From positions 17,222,089-17,286,088 of the forward strand of contig JAJEKV010000005.1 of assembly GCA_021234155.1 (NCBI GenBank): 64,000 nucleotides of DNA. The letters run 5' to 3'. Both the position numbers and the translations under genes were made by a program. The notes below the pieces were generated by a model. The model ran no database searches, was not told the DNA's origin, and saw nothing but the letters and a program-made list of their open reading frames with translations. The stretch comes from Isoetes taiwanensis (taxonomy: Eukaryota; Streptophyta; Lycopodiopsida; Isoetales; Isoetaceae). Of the stretch, positions 10,540-21,146 are shown one piece after another. Within the stretch, counting starts at the first letter, position 1. The number at the start of each line of letters is the position of its first letter.

Positions 10540-12180
10540 CCCAATTACATGAGAGTTTATCCTCTACCATAGAGGCAAACAATTTAGAAAGAATGTTACT
10601 AATCAATATAGTGCGATAATTAGCAACCAGATTCTTGTCTCCACTTTTGTGAATTGGGATTACCCGGCTTATACACCATACACCTGGAAATGCTCTATTA
10701 AGGAGCGTGAGGTTACATACCTCAGCAAGTTTATCATACAATGCATCACTTCCCCACGCATAATTCAGCCATCATACCCAAATTATCTGGTGCTATGCCA
10801 TTTTTCATGTCACTAAGCACATTTGCCACATCTTCCTTTGTGAAACCCCTGGCTCTTTCATAGGTTGGCACCCATCTATCATATACAGATTTTCAATCAA
10901 TCTTAGAAGCTCTTCTTCTGAGAAATCTCCAATAGCAGATGTGCTTTTTGTAAATTTTCAAAAGAGTCTCGGTCCTAATTGCAAATTATCAATGGTCCTC
11001 TTATAATGCTCTCTCTGCCATTGTGCTTTTTTCTGCTTCAAAATCTTCTGATATACCTTGCGAGCTGCAATTTTATCATCTGCTTTTTTAACTGTTGCTC
11101 TTGCATTCACACAATCCTTGTCAAACCATTTCTGTGACTGGTATTTTGTGGCTTGCGTATAACCAAAAGTTTCTGAAGCTGCTGTTAGCATATGAGATAT
11201 CAAAAGGTTATTGAACTCATTAATTTCAGATGGCCAAGCCTGTTGCATCAACAGTTCATCCAATCTGTTGGCATATTTGTACTTATTTTCAATCATGGCA
11301 TATGCATTTTTGGTTTTGGTGCAGCCAAGAGTCCATTTCAAAAAGCAAATCCAAAAAAGCATGGTCTGAGTCTGGTAAAGGATCCAAAATCTGAAAATTG
11401 ATGAGTTTGTTACATTTAGGATTATCCACCACTAGATCAACCATTGAATTCCTGTTAGGCTGGAAGCATGTGTATTTACATGTCTCTGGAAATCTTAAGT
11501 CCGTTCATGATGGCCAATTCTAATGCTGTAGAAATCTGCTATAAATGGATGCCCATGACATTCTGTATGTTATCTATAGAGTCTCTTTCTAGTCCATTTT
11601 CTAATGCAGCAGATTCAAGCAATAAAAGATCATTATAATCATCATGATAAAAGACTGCTTGCTGCTTAGCCACCCTGGCATTGGTGTCTCCAACAATATA
11701 TACATCACCAATTGCCACATCTTTTGCCAAATGAAAAAATGGGTCTTGAGAATCAATGCCGTCTTGGTCATAAACTCTTGATGGTGTAGGATCCAGTGGT
11801 GCAAAATAGACTGCAGCAATGAAAAATGGTTTCTTACCTTTTATGTGAAGCCACAAATATTGATTGTATGAACATGGCTTCATAGCATGAATCCGATCTT
11901 CCATCCCAGCTTTGACAAAGCATCACATTCCTCCCCATCCACATGGACAATTCCCTCTATGATTCCAAACGGAATGTACTTTAACAAAACCTGAAATGTT
12001 TATGAGTGGGGACATTTCATGTTCCCATGTCTCAGTTAATAGCAGCATATCATATGCAGAGAATAGTGCCACACAATTTGCTCTCGTTTGCCACATGCAT
12101 GTTCCAAACCAAGACTTTGAGGGTCGCATTTTCCTATTTAGCAGACTGCCACACTAAGTTACAACTTGTCAATTTTTAAT
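10540..12180 (-). pseudogene. L1-type LINE ORF2, 5' part: AP endonuclease, linker and start of RT
   Basis: Read on the minus strand from 12129, the AP-type endonuclease begins with WQTRANCVALFSAYDMLLLTETW, then FFIAAVYFAPLDPTPS and VYIVGDTNARV (GD.NAR endonuclease block). A linker follows with KWFDKDCVNARATVKKADD and QKILKQKKAQWQREHYK (11362-10958). The RT entry reads VWCISRVIPIHKSGDKNLVANY and ILSKLFASMVEDKL (10741-10540). Order and wording are those of plant L1-type ORF2. Frame changes separate the blocks. The RT core continues at 4490-3986 across the Copia insertion. Confidence 0.85.
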
Positions 12181-12249
12181 AAAAGCTTGCTTCCCTTCAA
12201 ATTTCAGATTTCTTACCTCTTCAAGCAATTTTCTTCTTGTTACTGTTGC

Positions 12250-12740
12250 AATGTGAGATCATCATCCAACCATATTTGGTGTCCCCTAAAATTTGCTCTG
12301 TTTTGCATCACGCATTCTCTAGCGTCAACTAAGTAGAACCTAAGAATAATTGACCGATGACGTCCCTCTATTTTCTTCCCAATCTGGAACATGGGCGGAC
12401 TCCCGGATCATGCAAGAACATCTTGTTCTTAAACATATCATCAACAACTTCAATTAATTTCTCACCTTCTGTTTCAGGAATTCCAGAAACCTTAATGTTT
12501 GCAGCTCGAGTAGCACGTTCTTCCAGTTCCATGGCTCTATCCTGGCCTTGCTTAAAAAGATTTGTTACTTTATTCTCAATGTTATTTGAGAATTTGGCTA
12601 CCATGTCTTCCAATTGTCTGATTCGTTCTTGGTCAATCTACCGTTGTGCCTCTAGTGCTGGATGGGCTTGTGATAACCTTTCATTTTTTTCTTTCAAATT
12701 TTTTGTGAACCTAAATAATGCAGAGCTTCACGTTACATAG
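12250..12740 (-). pseudogene. L1-type LINE ORF1 (coiled coil plus RRM-like nucleic-acid binding)
   Basis: The minus strand encodes a coiled-coil stretch (RIRQLEDMVAKFSNNIENKV, QGQDRAMELEERATRAANI). The conserved ORF1 signature NIKVSGIPETEGEKLIEVV follows, then further downstream SIILRFYLVDARECVMQNRA and GHQIWLDDDLT. This coiled-coil plus R..N(I)..(S)G(I)PE.. arrangement is typical of L1-like ORF1 proteins, which coat the element's RNA. It sits just 5' of the endonuclease of ORF2, as expected. Stops upstream of 12613 show decay. Confidence 0.7.
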
Positions 12741-12859
12741 GTGCCAGAGGATCCTCCAATAGATGATTCATCTCGTAGTCTTTTCTGGCTTTGATGGATT
12801 GGACAAACCCAACTCTGAGATATATAAGCTGGCCTTGAAGAAGGCAGAAAATATACCCG

Positions 12860-13106
12860 CGGAGGGTAAAAGAATGCTAGGGTGTCTAAAAAAAATGCCC
12901 TTACATTACGTATAATGTAGGACAATGTAGGCACCTATTATTGTTTTCTTTTTTCATTAAAGTTTGCTGGGATATGGAATTATTGGGATTAGCCACGTCA
13001 CCCATTCGAAATTATGGGAGGTGGTGGTTATGTATTTGAAATGTGATACATCTCTTACTCTACATTTGGCCAAATGTAGGACACCCTAGCATTCTTTTAC
13101 CCCGGA
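12860..13106. mobile_element. MITE with 23-bp terminal inverted repeats (element 12864-13102)
   Basis: The left end GGGTAAAAGAATGCTAGGG at 12864 is mirrored by CCCTAGCATTCTTTTACCC ending at 13102. The inverted match extends over about 23 bp. The flanks carry CGGA on both sides (12860-12863 and 13103-13106), suggesting a 4-bp duplication. The 239-bp element has no ORF. It sits at or just beyond the 5' end of the LINE. Confidence 0.75.
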
Positions 13107-13535
13107 AAGGACATTGCATATTGGAGATAGTTTATGCAAGGATTATAATCACAAAAAAGTAGAGGGATGAATGTTGTGTGATTTAAGACAGTGGAAGCGA
13201 ACTTTCTAGAAAGGAGGGGGTTTTAGTCTTACCAGATCTTGAAGCTAAAACTGTCCAAGTAAATGATAATTGTTCAAGCTGCTAGTCTTACATATTTCAG
13301 GTTCTACAAAATCCCTGGTACCTGAAGATGGTTAAGATGCACCAGGGTTGAGATTCCCAGCAAAAATGGGGTTTCAAATGACTCCCAAGTTATTACAGCT
13401 AAGTTGTAAAAGCCAGCTAATCAGCTGGAACTCAAATGCCTCGAAATGTCTTTGGAAAGCTGGGCTATGCTAGCAACATGATTTATTATCTGTTTCAACA
13501 GCTTCTTCTGTTTCAACAGCTTTTACATTTTTTCT
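13107..13535. other. No gene seen
   Basis: AT-rich sequence with no recognisable coding or repeat structure. Confidence 0.4.
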
Positions 13536-13908
13536 GCGCCCGATTTGGGTTGGACTTCAGTGGAAACCTCCCCAATTTTCCATAGAAACCTCCCTAACTT
13601 TCCCTGAAAACCTCCCTAACTTTCCCTGGAAACCTCCCCTATTTTCCTGGAAACCTCCCCAACTTTCCCTCTACAGCCTGGCGAGGTTTCCATCTTAGAA
13701 AACAAGGGAGGTTTCCATGGAAACCTCTCCACCTTTCCATGGAAACCTCCCCAACTTTCTTTGCATGACCTGGGGAGGTTTCCAATTAAGAAAACATGGG
13801 AGGTTTCCATGGAAAGGTGGGGAGGTTTCCATAAAAATAAAAAAGAAGTCCCCTTAATTTTGCACGAACCCAACTTTCCAAAGAAACTAGGGGAGGTTTC
13901 CATAAAAT
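13536..13908 (+). repeat. Foldback array 1 of GGAAACCTCCCC units
   Basis: The array begins with GCGCCCGATTTGGGTTGGAC and then holds about seven forward units of roughly 22 bp (GGAAACCTCCCCAACTTTCC and variants). Reversed units follow, partly interleaved (GGGGAGGTTTCC), ending GGTTTCCATAAAA. Forward and reverse units can pair over long stretches. One junction forms the perfect 20-bp palindrome GAGGTTTCCATGGAAACCTC. Both strands give apparent ORFs rich in METS and GEVS; these are by-products of the repeat, not genes. The same ends and unit design recur at 28.7 and 30.8 kb. Confidence 0.85.
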
Positions 13909-14450
13909 GTCTAAAATTCACTAGAGGCAATTCACTTGTCGAAGGATTTGTTAAGTGGTGATTATTATATCATACTACTATGCACATAACCCCATTTTGG
14001 ACGACACCTAATTTGTTGAAGTTCAAAATTGATAATCATAGTGCTGAACCTTGTATCAATTCCTTGGCACCCATTGGCCCGGATTCTCCATTGGTTGGTG
14101 CCACTCCAAATTCTACAAAGACTCAGTGCAAGGTTGCTTGGTCACCTTATCACTAAGTAGCTTGCAGTTTACCAGAACTTTCTCCTAGATACTATCTGAA
14201 ACATATGCTAGATATTCCAAGCTTATATCCAGACTTCTATAAGGTTTCTTATTCACCTTGAATACATCTTTCTCATCTTTTAGGGTAGAAACTTTAGGAT
14301 GACTGTTAGGCTTACAACCTCTAAATTAAAGAGTTAGATTAATAAAGCATTTTAGATCTTTACTTCAATTGATTTTTACTTCAATTCATTTTGTAAAGAG
14401 AGCCTTAATCTGGTCTAATTCCTGTTTTAACAATCTCACCAGATCGTCAC
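13909..14450. other. No gene seen
   Basis: Intergenic DNA between the foldback array and the PPR relic; nothing recognised. Confidence 0.35.
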
Positions 14451-14637
14451 TCAAGATTTGGCATTCAAAGCAAACTGCATTGTTGTTGAACCAATTGTTG
14501 TTGAACCAATCTGGCTAAAGGCAGATAGGATACAAACAAAAGTAATCTTATCTAGCTTAATACCTTGCAATTGCATGTTTAAAAAGATTTTAAGGACCTC
14601 CTTGTAATCACTACGCTGGGAATGGCCTGCAAGCATT
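14451..14637 (-). pseudogene. PPR repeat relic (PLS type)
   Basis: The minus strand encodes MLAGHSQRSDYKEVLKIFLN then MQLQGIKLDKITFVCILSAF. This is one pentatricopeptide motif of the PLS class (AGYSQ.G...EAL.LF..M...G.KPD..TF..VLSAC). The reading is cut upstream by a 15-bp inverted repeat and downstream by a duplicated GSTTIGSTT stretch and a stop. It is probably a fragment of an organelle RNA-editing or processing factor gene. It does not belong to the P-class PPR gene at 15.2 kb. Confidence 0.65.
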
Positions 14638-14672
14638 AGAATGGTGAGAAGAGATGATCTCTCTTCTCACCA
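14638..14672. repeat. Perfect 15-bp inverted repeat with 5-nt loop
   Basis: AATGGTGAGAAGAGA, then TGATC, then TCTCTTCTCACCATT. It abuts the point where PPR coding similarity stops, so it may mark a rearrangement or a short hairpin insertion. Confidence 0.8.
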
Positions 14673-15219
14673 TTTTATCAAAAAGATCCAAAAACCAACC
14701 ATTACATATGGGATATCGGTTGTGTATCTTTCTCTTCCTTTGCCTGCATCTAGGCAACTCAAATGTAAGTCCTCTAATCGGTGGAGGTGGTACATCCCTC
14801 CAATGCATTGTATTTCTATATGTTGATCCAAAAACATGAGATGCTAATTTGTTATATAGTAAGAGATGGATTGTATGTAATGCTTCACTGCAACTAGCCA
14901 TATATGTTCCTATGAAGTCAATGCACCACTGCCAATGTATATAAAATGAGCTCCTTCAAGAACTGGTGATATTTTACTTTGTCTTTCAGTAACAAACAAA
15001 GAGATTACATTCTAAGCTCGAATCTCTCTCACATTCCACAGTTTCATATGCAGTTAATGCACATCTTTTGGAAAGAATATTATGTATGCTTCAGTTTCCT
15101 TGATTAGGCCAGGCAAAACTCCTCCTCGGTGTTGGCCTAACGGAAACAGATGAGGAACAGGACTGACGTGCCATATCAAGGAATTCAGTATGACCTGTCA
15201 GGAGCAAACCCTGCCAACC
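14673..15219. other. Downstream flank of the PPR exon, no clear gene
   Basis: A minus-strand ORF at 14901-14611 is gene-like in places (MASCSEALHTIHLLLYNKLA), but I cannot tie it to a family. Later exons or the 3' UTR of the PPR gene may lie here. Confidence 0.3.
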
Positions 15220-15554
15220 TGCATGCAGAAGCATGTCTCCATATCATCAAGAGAAGGTAATTTGCTACAAAAGGATATGAGAATATTATAAGTTACCAAA
15301 GTCGGCTGACAATCCTGCGATTGTTTTATCTGATTATAAAGTGATAAAGCTTTCTCTATATTCTGGTTCTTACGCTGTGCATCAATCAATGAATTGTAAA
15401 TGGTGGCTTTCCCTTTCAATCCTTTGGCACACATATAATTAAGTATCTCGTGTCCAAAATCACGATAACTAAGCCTCCCAGCAAATATGATCAGTTTTGC
15501 ATATTCCCTAAGATCATTTGACCTATAAACAAGTTTTCTTTTCCAGTAAAAAAC
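15220..15554 (-). CDS. P-class PPR protein, downstream exon
   Basis: The exon begins at 15554 after an acceptor reading ggttcag and stays open to at least 15220, where CATGCAG is followed by a possible GT donor. It reads VFYWKRKLVYRSNDLREYAK, IFAGRLSYRDFGHEILNYMC, GKATIYNSLIDAQRKNQNIE, KALSLYNQIKQSQ, PTLVTYNILISFCSKLPSLD. TIYNSLIDAQ..NQ..EKALSLY.QIK and PTLVTYNILISFC are tandem P-class PPR motifs, so the product should bind organellar RNA. It joins in phase to the exon at 28056-27960 (AAE then VFYW). The 12.4-kb intron between them is occupied by a 12.2-kb transposon. It is not clear whether the gene still yields mature mRNA. Confidence 0.7.
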
Positions 15555-15615
15555 CTGAACCATATTACACGAGCACCATGTAAGGATATGTAAGGATGTG
15601 GAATACAGCAAGAAG

Positions 15616-15640
15616 AAGTCGTATTTAATTAAAGTGGGAC
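15616..15640 (+). repeat. Left 25-bp terminal inverted repeat
   Basis: It starts AAGTCGTATTTAATTAAAGT and ends GGGAC. It is followed by a subterminal GGGACTC motif that also recurs inside the right end. Confidence 0.75.
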
Positions 15641-15974
15641 TCATTCCATTCCCATTTTTTTTCGGAACCCGGTTAATTTACATAAAAAGTAGCACCCCGA
15701 CCCGAAAACTACCCTAAATTCGAATTTTTGAATAAAACTCTGAATCCGAGCTTTGCTGCAGTTTTCCCAGGTTCGCGAGTCGAGAACACAAACAATGCAA
15801 CTGAAACAAAGGAAATTCATTAAAGTTTGAAACCCAAGATCTAGTTGAAAAAGAATTTTTATTAATAAATTGAACAGATACAATGTATTTTACATCGGAC
15901 GCAGAGACCATGGCGGTCTTCTTTGTCACTACATTACATCATCTTGGTAGGTGGTCCACCTTAGGGGATTAACT

Positions 15975-16443
15975 TGTGGCGCTTCTTCATCTTGTCTCGT
16001 AAGCCTTGGGGGCAACTCGAAGAGTGTGGAATGCCTCACGTGGAGGTGCCTCTGGAGCTACCGCACTTTCCACCCAGACTCTCCACTCGCCCCCCATGCC
16101 TTTCATCGAATATGCTCATTCCCCACCCTCCGTGGATGTTATGCAATGCTTGCAAGATGCTTTGAGCTTGCTGGATCATGTCTCTTTGTTCTTCACTGTT
16201 CTTTATCCCTGTGGTGTAGCGAGCAACTCTCAATTCATGCGAGCAACCTTGTCCCAAAAGGCCGGGCAAGAGTGTAGCGTGACCGGATCCGTGCGGAAGC
16301 GGTATTTCTTTCCCGCCTTTGAGCGGGATCCGTGCCCGCTGGAGCGGTCTCTCGTGGATGCCGATGGGATCTCGTGGTGTCGGATCGTGCCCAACCACCG
16401 GAGCAAGGAGAGTATGATTAACAATTACGGTGTCATTAGTCAA
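15975..16443 (-). pseudogene. Probable last exon of the element's FCP1-like gene
   Basis: Minus-strand frames read NSEEQRDMIQQAQSILQALH, then NIHGGWGMSIFDERHGGRV and, in a second frame, GIPHSSSCPQGLRDKMKKRH ending at a stop near 15975. It lies downstream of and on the same strand as the FCP1-like domain, separated by intron-like repeats. I recognise no domain. Assignment to this gene rests on strand and order alone. Confidence 0.4.
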
Positions 16444-16479
16444 AACGAAGAAAAGAACGTTGAAATCAAATTACAGTGG

Positions 16480-16860
16480 AGAACATTCATTCCATACAAC
16501 CGCATCCAATGACGTGGGAAGTAGTGTCTTTTCGACTCGCGAAGTGAGAAAGGCCCGTAAAAATCAAAGTACAACCATTCTCATTAGAATATGGTTGCAT
16601 CCAATCACACACGAAGCATACAAATGCTTTTCGTCAACAATCTAATAAAGATGCCTTTCTCGACTCGCGAGTCGAGAAAGGCCTGTGAAACCCAATGTAC
16701 AAGCATTATCATAATAGATTGTGGCTGCATCCAGTGACACAATCAAACATACAAATGGTTTCATCAACAGGACAAGCATGCCTTTTCGACTCGTGAGTCG
16801 AAAAGGCATCAAAAATCAATATACAAGTATATTCATTACAAAATGGTCAATACATGTGTT
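16480..16860. repeat. Three tandem ~125-bp intronic repeats, each with a CG-rich palindrome
   Basis: Each unit contains a GCATCCAATGACA-like block, an ACATACAAATGCTTT-like block and a palindrome of the type TTTCTCGACTCG|CGAGTCGAGAAA. The middle copy is perfect over 30 bp (16653-16682, half-site GCCTTTCTCGACTCG). The first copy is damaged and the third is shortened. They lie in an intron of the FCP1-like gene. Confidence 0.85.
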
Positions 16861-16899
16861 CACGTTCGATTACAATATTCACACAATTTGACTATATCG

Positions 16900-17753
16900 A
16901 AAGCAAAGGGTCACTCTTCTTGTTCACCAAAGTATTTGTCGATCCATAGCTTTCATGATCGGCTTGCTCTCTGGATCGGGTTCCGTGAGGCTCGGATAGT
17001 TTAAAGCACATCGGGCGACAAGAATGGCAAGAGGATTCCGCCAAGGCAGGGCGAGTCGAAGGACAACCACCTATCCGTCTCATATTCTTGGTCGATATGG
17101 CTTAGCAATGATTGTATTTTTCTTGGCGTATGATAGCACTTGTAGGCGGAGTCGTCTATGATCGGCGTGTTGTGTTTGCCATAGTCCTGGAATTGCTCAT
17201 AAACCCTGTCGACCTTTTTCACCATTATAGGCTTCCCCTTTGTGATGGCTGGATCAAGGTCCTTCACATGCTCGACCCTTTCATTTCCCCAAAGCGAACT
17301 TGAACTTCAAAACTGAAATGCGAGAACACCAAGAACATTGACAATATTTTTCTTTGCCATACAAGACCATATGCCTACCGAATCCCGTGCGGGGCACCAG
17401 TCAATAATTTCCTTAGCTCTAGGCCTCGGATACACTATTTTATGCTCTGTTTTTTCATTGGGATGCGAGGTGTTAATCTCGGGACGTCTTTTCGTGGTAT
17501 CCGCAGCTAATACTCCATTGACGTCAAATATTACAAGCTTGGTGGGACCATTTGGATCCCAGTTGGAGTTTGGCTCTGACCATATTTCGGTTCGCCGGGA
17601 TCCAAATGCGGGATCATTATCTTTCAGGAGTTCTTTTTGGGCGTGAGCGGTGTCTTGCTCTCGATTTTCATTCTCATTCTCTCGCGGCGTGAACGCTGCC
17701 AAAATGACAATGATCCGAGTCGTTGAGCTGGAATTCCCACGAAATGATGACAT
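16900..17753 (-). pseudogene. FCP1-like HAD phosphatase domain in the element
   Basis: The first block (17700-17330) reads KLVIFDVNGVLAADTTKRRP, then KIVYPRPRAKEIIDWCPARD and SVGIWSCMAKKNIVNVL. The second (17267-17001) reads KGKPIMVKKVDRVYEQFQDY and GKHNTPIIDDSAYKCYHTP. These are the HAD motif I region (DVNGV), the IWS.M.. helix, and the IDDS motif with metal-binding aspartates of the FCP1/SCP-like domain. Motif I is DxN instead of DxD, as I recall for several plant FCP1-like proteins. The two blocks do not join in frame, and stops follow. It is homologous to the gene at 39.4 kb, which aligns through the same motifs. Catalytic activity is unlikely here given the breaks. Confidence 0.65.
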
Positions 17754-17880
17754 CCGGCCGAAAAAGGAACGAGTTTTCTCGACTCATGGTCGAGAATGAA
17801 AAAAAAGGTATTGAAAGGAACGAGTTTTCTCGACTTCATGAAGTCGAGAAACACCGATAGAGCAAAAGTAAACTCACCTC

Positions 17881-18280
17881 AATCTCAGGTTTTCAATAAT
17901 GTTTTCGGCAGCATTCTGGTCCAAACCTTCGACATCCTCGTCTCCGTCAGGTTTGTCTCCCTCGTCCTCGTCGTCTTTATTGCTTCCATTTGTCTTCCTC
18001 CCCTTGAAATGCTCATGAAGCAGATCCAGGTATGACTGAATGGTTTCAACCATGTCCTTATTTCCAACCACGGATATAGGTTTCATTCCATACAAAGATA
18101 GCCCCACGAGAGAGACGAGGCCATTCATGTACCACTCGCATACAATTTGATCTTCCTCGACCAAGCTGGTTATGAAGTACTTGATAACTCTTGGCCGGAT
18201 AGGAATTCTATGTATAGGACCGGTCGCACCATCTTTGCTGACCTTGTCCATCGATGGAACATCCTCCATAAACCTGCCCC
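17881..18280 (-). pseudogene. Exon of the element's FCP1-like gene: acidic tail region
   Basis: This is an open minus frame from MEDVPSMDKVSKDGATGPIH, through RPRVIKYFITSLVEEDQIVC and GNKDMVETIQSYLDLLHEHF, to an acidic segment (NKDDEDEGDKPDGDEDVEG). It ends at a clean donor GAG|gtgagt at 17880. No known domain is seen. It lies immediately upstream of the FCP1-like block. Confidence 0.5.
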
Positions 18281-18289
18281 CTTCCGGGG

Positions 18290-19460
18290 TTCCATCCGCT
18301 CTTGAGAGATCATGAACTTGTCGAGATAATGATGCTCGCTAGACCACCACTTATCCGTCGCCGCCCGATCTTGAAATCAAAACCAAAACTATGTTGGCAA
18401 AGCTTTGGTGCCGGCAAGCCAAGTCTGCACTCATGATCAAGTTAATTATATGGAGTGCATGATCTTGTTGGTGAAGTTAATATCGACTGCCCATTGGGAG
18501 ACAAGCCAGTTGTTTGATTACCCGGCATGCAAAAGACAAGGAAACCGAAAGTATCCAGTCGGTCATGTCAGACACGTCTTTGTACCTTTGCTCTATGTCG
18601 GCTTTGTCATAAAAGGGTGGGGTCTTGATCATATTGATGGCAAATAGTGCCCGGGTCCAGTGCCAGTTCGGACCACCAAATCCCTTGTGTCCCAAAGTAA
18701 CCGAGAAATGGGGGGAGCTATAAATGCGCCTTAAATGGGACCACCCGAATCCAAGCTTCCTTTTTGGTGCCATAGCACGTTCGGGGAAAGGAAGGGTTTT
18801 AACGTGCACGCTTCAGCTTGGTGTTGATGTAGGGTTGACATAGGACGGTTCAATTCCTTCATGTCTTCCTCATCAAGGGCAGCTTTTTCCTTGTAATAAT
18901 CAAAATCATGGTATTCATTAGATGCAGCGTTGCGAGAACTCCGTGATGCCTTCTTCTACATACTGGCCCCTTAAACACTTTGGGATTTGTGGCATAATCC
19001 TTTAGATCACGCAATTTAGAACTCCTGGTCTTCCTTAGCGGGATTGTTCCCTCAAGATTTTGCCTTGTAGGTCAAAGCGTTTCTTTGTCCGTGAGGCCCT
19101 GTATCCTCTTCATGAACTGCTTGTCAAACAACTTGGGTCCGGCCTGCTTGGAAATTCTCCATTGCTGTCCTTGGCTTGCCTCTTGTCCATTGAGCCCATA
19201 TGGGTCCATTTCTCCCGAGCCCGCCTCGATTGCTAAGAATGAGGTCATATTATCAGAGAGAGACTCCATGCCTTTCCTTGGTGTTCTCTTCTTCTTCTCC
19301 TCTTCTTCCTCTCCCTCGTCATCTTCCTGTCCCTCCAGTGAACATATACGCATAGTTTCTCAAAGGTCTTCCACTTATCCGAGGGAGCCACTTTTTCCTT
19401 TAGAATGGCCGGGGACAACCCAATGCTTTCCCTTTGTTGCCTGGCGTGTATGATCACAGT
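18290..19460 (-). pseudogene. Middle coding part of the element's FCP1-like gene, frame-broken
   Basis: The exon starts after acceptor acgccag near 19442 with QQRESIGLSPAILKEKVAPS and DKWKTFEKLCVYVHW. Successive frames give an acidic and basic stretch (DDEGEEEEEKKKRTPRKG), GSGEMDPYGLNGQEASQGQQ, NEYHDFDYYKEKAALDEEDM, KRKLGFGWSHLRRIYSSPHF and KADIEQRYKDVSDMTDWILS. Each block looks like protein, but stops and frame changes separate them. No domain recognised. Confidence 0.45.
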
Positions 19461-19554
19461 CAGGATAAGGGCTGCATTCAGAAAATGTACCAATGTCGGA
19501 GCATGAAAGTATCTACAAACACCGGAATAAACAGTAAATAGTAGCCTCGGTTTT

Positions 19555-19910
19555 TCTCGGCTCGCGAAGTCGAAAGTCCCTTGAATGTCTAATTTTCTTT
19601 TTACTTCTCTGGGTTTTTTTCTTCCTTGAAATCGAGAAAGCTCTACATCCTTTGATTTTACGCATTACCCACGGCTTTCTCATTGGTGAAACCCCGATGA
19701 TAATCGGCAAATGTTAGGATGGCGGGGCTTTTCGATTTCCGGTCGAGAAAGTCCCCTTGAATGTCTAATTTTCTTTTTATTGGCTAAGGGTTTTCGACTC
19801 GCGAGTCGAAAGCTCCACATCCTTTGATTTTACGTGTTACTTCCGCTTTTCGACCGAAATGGTGAAACCCCAAATGATGTCGGCAAATGTTAGGATGGCG
19901 AGGCTTTCTC
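19555..19910. repeat. Two tandem ~165-bp intronic repeats
   Basis: Both units share CATCCTAACATTTGCCGA, GGGGTTTCACCA, AAATCAAAGGATGT and AAGAAAATTAGACATTCAAG, at roughly 85% identity by eye. Each carries a version of the TCGACTCGCGAGTCGA palindrome (19787-19806 is the best copy). They lie in an intron of the FCP1-like gene. Confidence 0.8.
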
Positions 19911-19954
19911 GACTGAAATGAGAAATGGAAAGATCGTAGAAAGTTATTTACCTT

Positions 19955-20275
19955 ACGTGGGCACTCGCTGCTATTGTATTGGCGTTGGCTAATCACAGCC
20001 GCCAGCCGGGTTGCTAGCGTCTCGCCCGAAAGAACTCGCACTCCTCGCTTGGCATATCTATCCTTGATCTTTGCGGCACCTCCCTTCTCCCTGCAATACT
20101 TGGCAGCCCTCACCGAATCTTGACCGTCTACAACCCTTAACCGGACTTCTTTTCCTCCGGATCTTCCCTCGGACTTCAATTTGAACAACTCACTGTCGAT
20201 GACGCTTAAAGGTATGACATCCCGTGCATTGGATCTGCAGCGAGGGATGTCGCGACCATCGTTCAGAATCTCCAA
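19955..20275 (-). pseudogene. Exon of the element's FCP1-like gene
   Basis: This is an open minus frame reading MEILNDGRDIPRCRSNARDV, IPLSVIDSELFKLKSEGRSG, KEVRLRVVDGQDSVRAAKYC and GVRVLSGETLATRLAAVISQ, ending near a GTAAAT donor. No known domain is present. Upstream sequence in other frames (CTGRCRLVQPANLIQRHLLE) seems to belong to the same exon. Confidence 0.5.
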
Positions 20276-20349
20276 AAGATGTCTTTGGATTAAATTCGCG
20301 GGTTGAACAAGGCGGCATCTCCCCGTGCAAACCTTCAGCCGCGTCTAAT

Positions 20350-21085
20350 GTCAGTGAAGCGGCTTGTGTGATATTCCCAACGGATAATCGCGAGCTAGGC
20401 GCTCCATTTTCTGTGCCCCTCTACTCAGGAAATCCTGATCGATCATCGGATCGAGGGTTTGGGAGTCGACCATATCTTCGTCTCCGCCGTCATCCGATTC
20501 CTCCCGTGTGGTGTCATCATCCCCATCTTTGTTTTTGGTGGACTTTTTGTGTATGAACCACTTCATTCCCCCCTATGAGTGTTGTAGAGTCTTGAAGACA
20601 TGAGAAGTGAAGCTCCCGTATTGAAGCGGTTTTTTTCCTCGACTACGGAAATCTCATACCAAGCTCCCCGATGTTAGGGTTCCGGCCTCCTTCATCCCTT
20701 CCAGATCCTTCCACCCAAGGTTACGACAATTTAAAAAGCCGCCTTTTTTTTGTCGCCCTTAGCCTTGCTCATGGAAGAGTGAGAATAATTTGAAACCGCT
20801 AATTTTTGGTGCGATAGAACTTTACTCTTCTGGCAGTCCTCGACATGTAGTGTTAAATGCTTGAATCTGGCGCGAGACGGAGAGCACAACACACCGATTT
20901 TCTTGTACTTGTCTCCGAGCTCTTCTTGTCCCTTTGGTGTAGAAACAGATCTTTCTCCTTCCCACTTGTCGATACCTCGACATACCACCAAGAATCTGCC
21001 GCTGTTTCAAGAAGCTCTGTCTCCAGTCCCTCGATGACGAAGAATGGAGTTCGGCCAGTGATCACCAGTGAGTCCGAGGTGAATG
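20350..21085 (-). pseudogene. N-terminal coding region of the element's FCP1-like gene, frame-broken
   Basis: After acceptor cttgcag at 21086 the frame reads SDSLVITGRTPFFVIEGLET, then WWYVEVSTSGKEKDLFLHQR. A shift leads to GDKYKKIGVLCSPSRARFKH, LTLHVEDCQKSKVLSHQKLA and VSNYSHSSMSKAKGDKKK. A further acidic block at 20566-20351 reads MKWFIHKKSTKNKDGDDDTT and REESDDGGDEDMVDSQTLDP. The blocks are well formed, but at least three frame changes separate them. I do not recognise the domain. Confidence 0.5.
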
Positions 21086-21146
21086 CTGCAAGAAGAAAGG
21101 ATGGATCGAGTTAAGGTATTCGACAAAGAAAACCTCGTGAGCTCAC

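Noticed and set aside
12860-13106. CRISPR-like or CACTA end interpretation of the inverted repeats
   Set aside because: Only two copies of the repeat exist, in inverted orientation, with no 3-bp duplication and no CACTA terminus; a MITE fits better.
13616-13961. ORFs on both strands of the GGAAACC array
   Set aside because: The protein is only the repeat unit read through (NLPR, GEVS, METS); no gene signal.
16006-16512. 168-codon plus-strand ORF
   Set aside because: The opposite strand has better protein-like wording in the context of the FCP1-like gene; the plus frame matches nothing.
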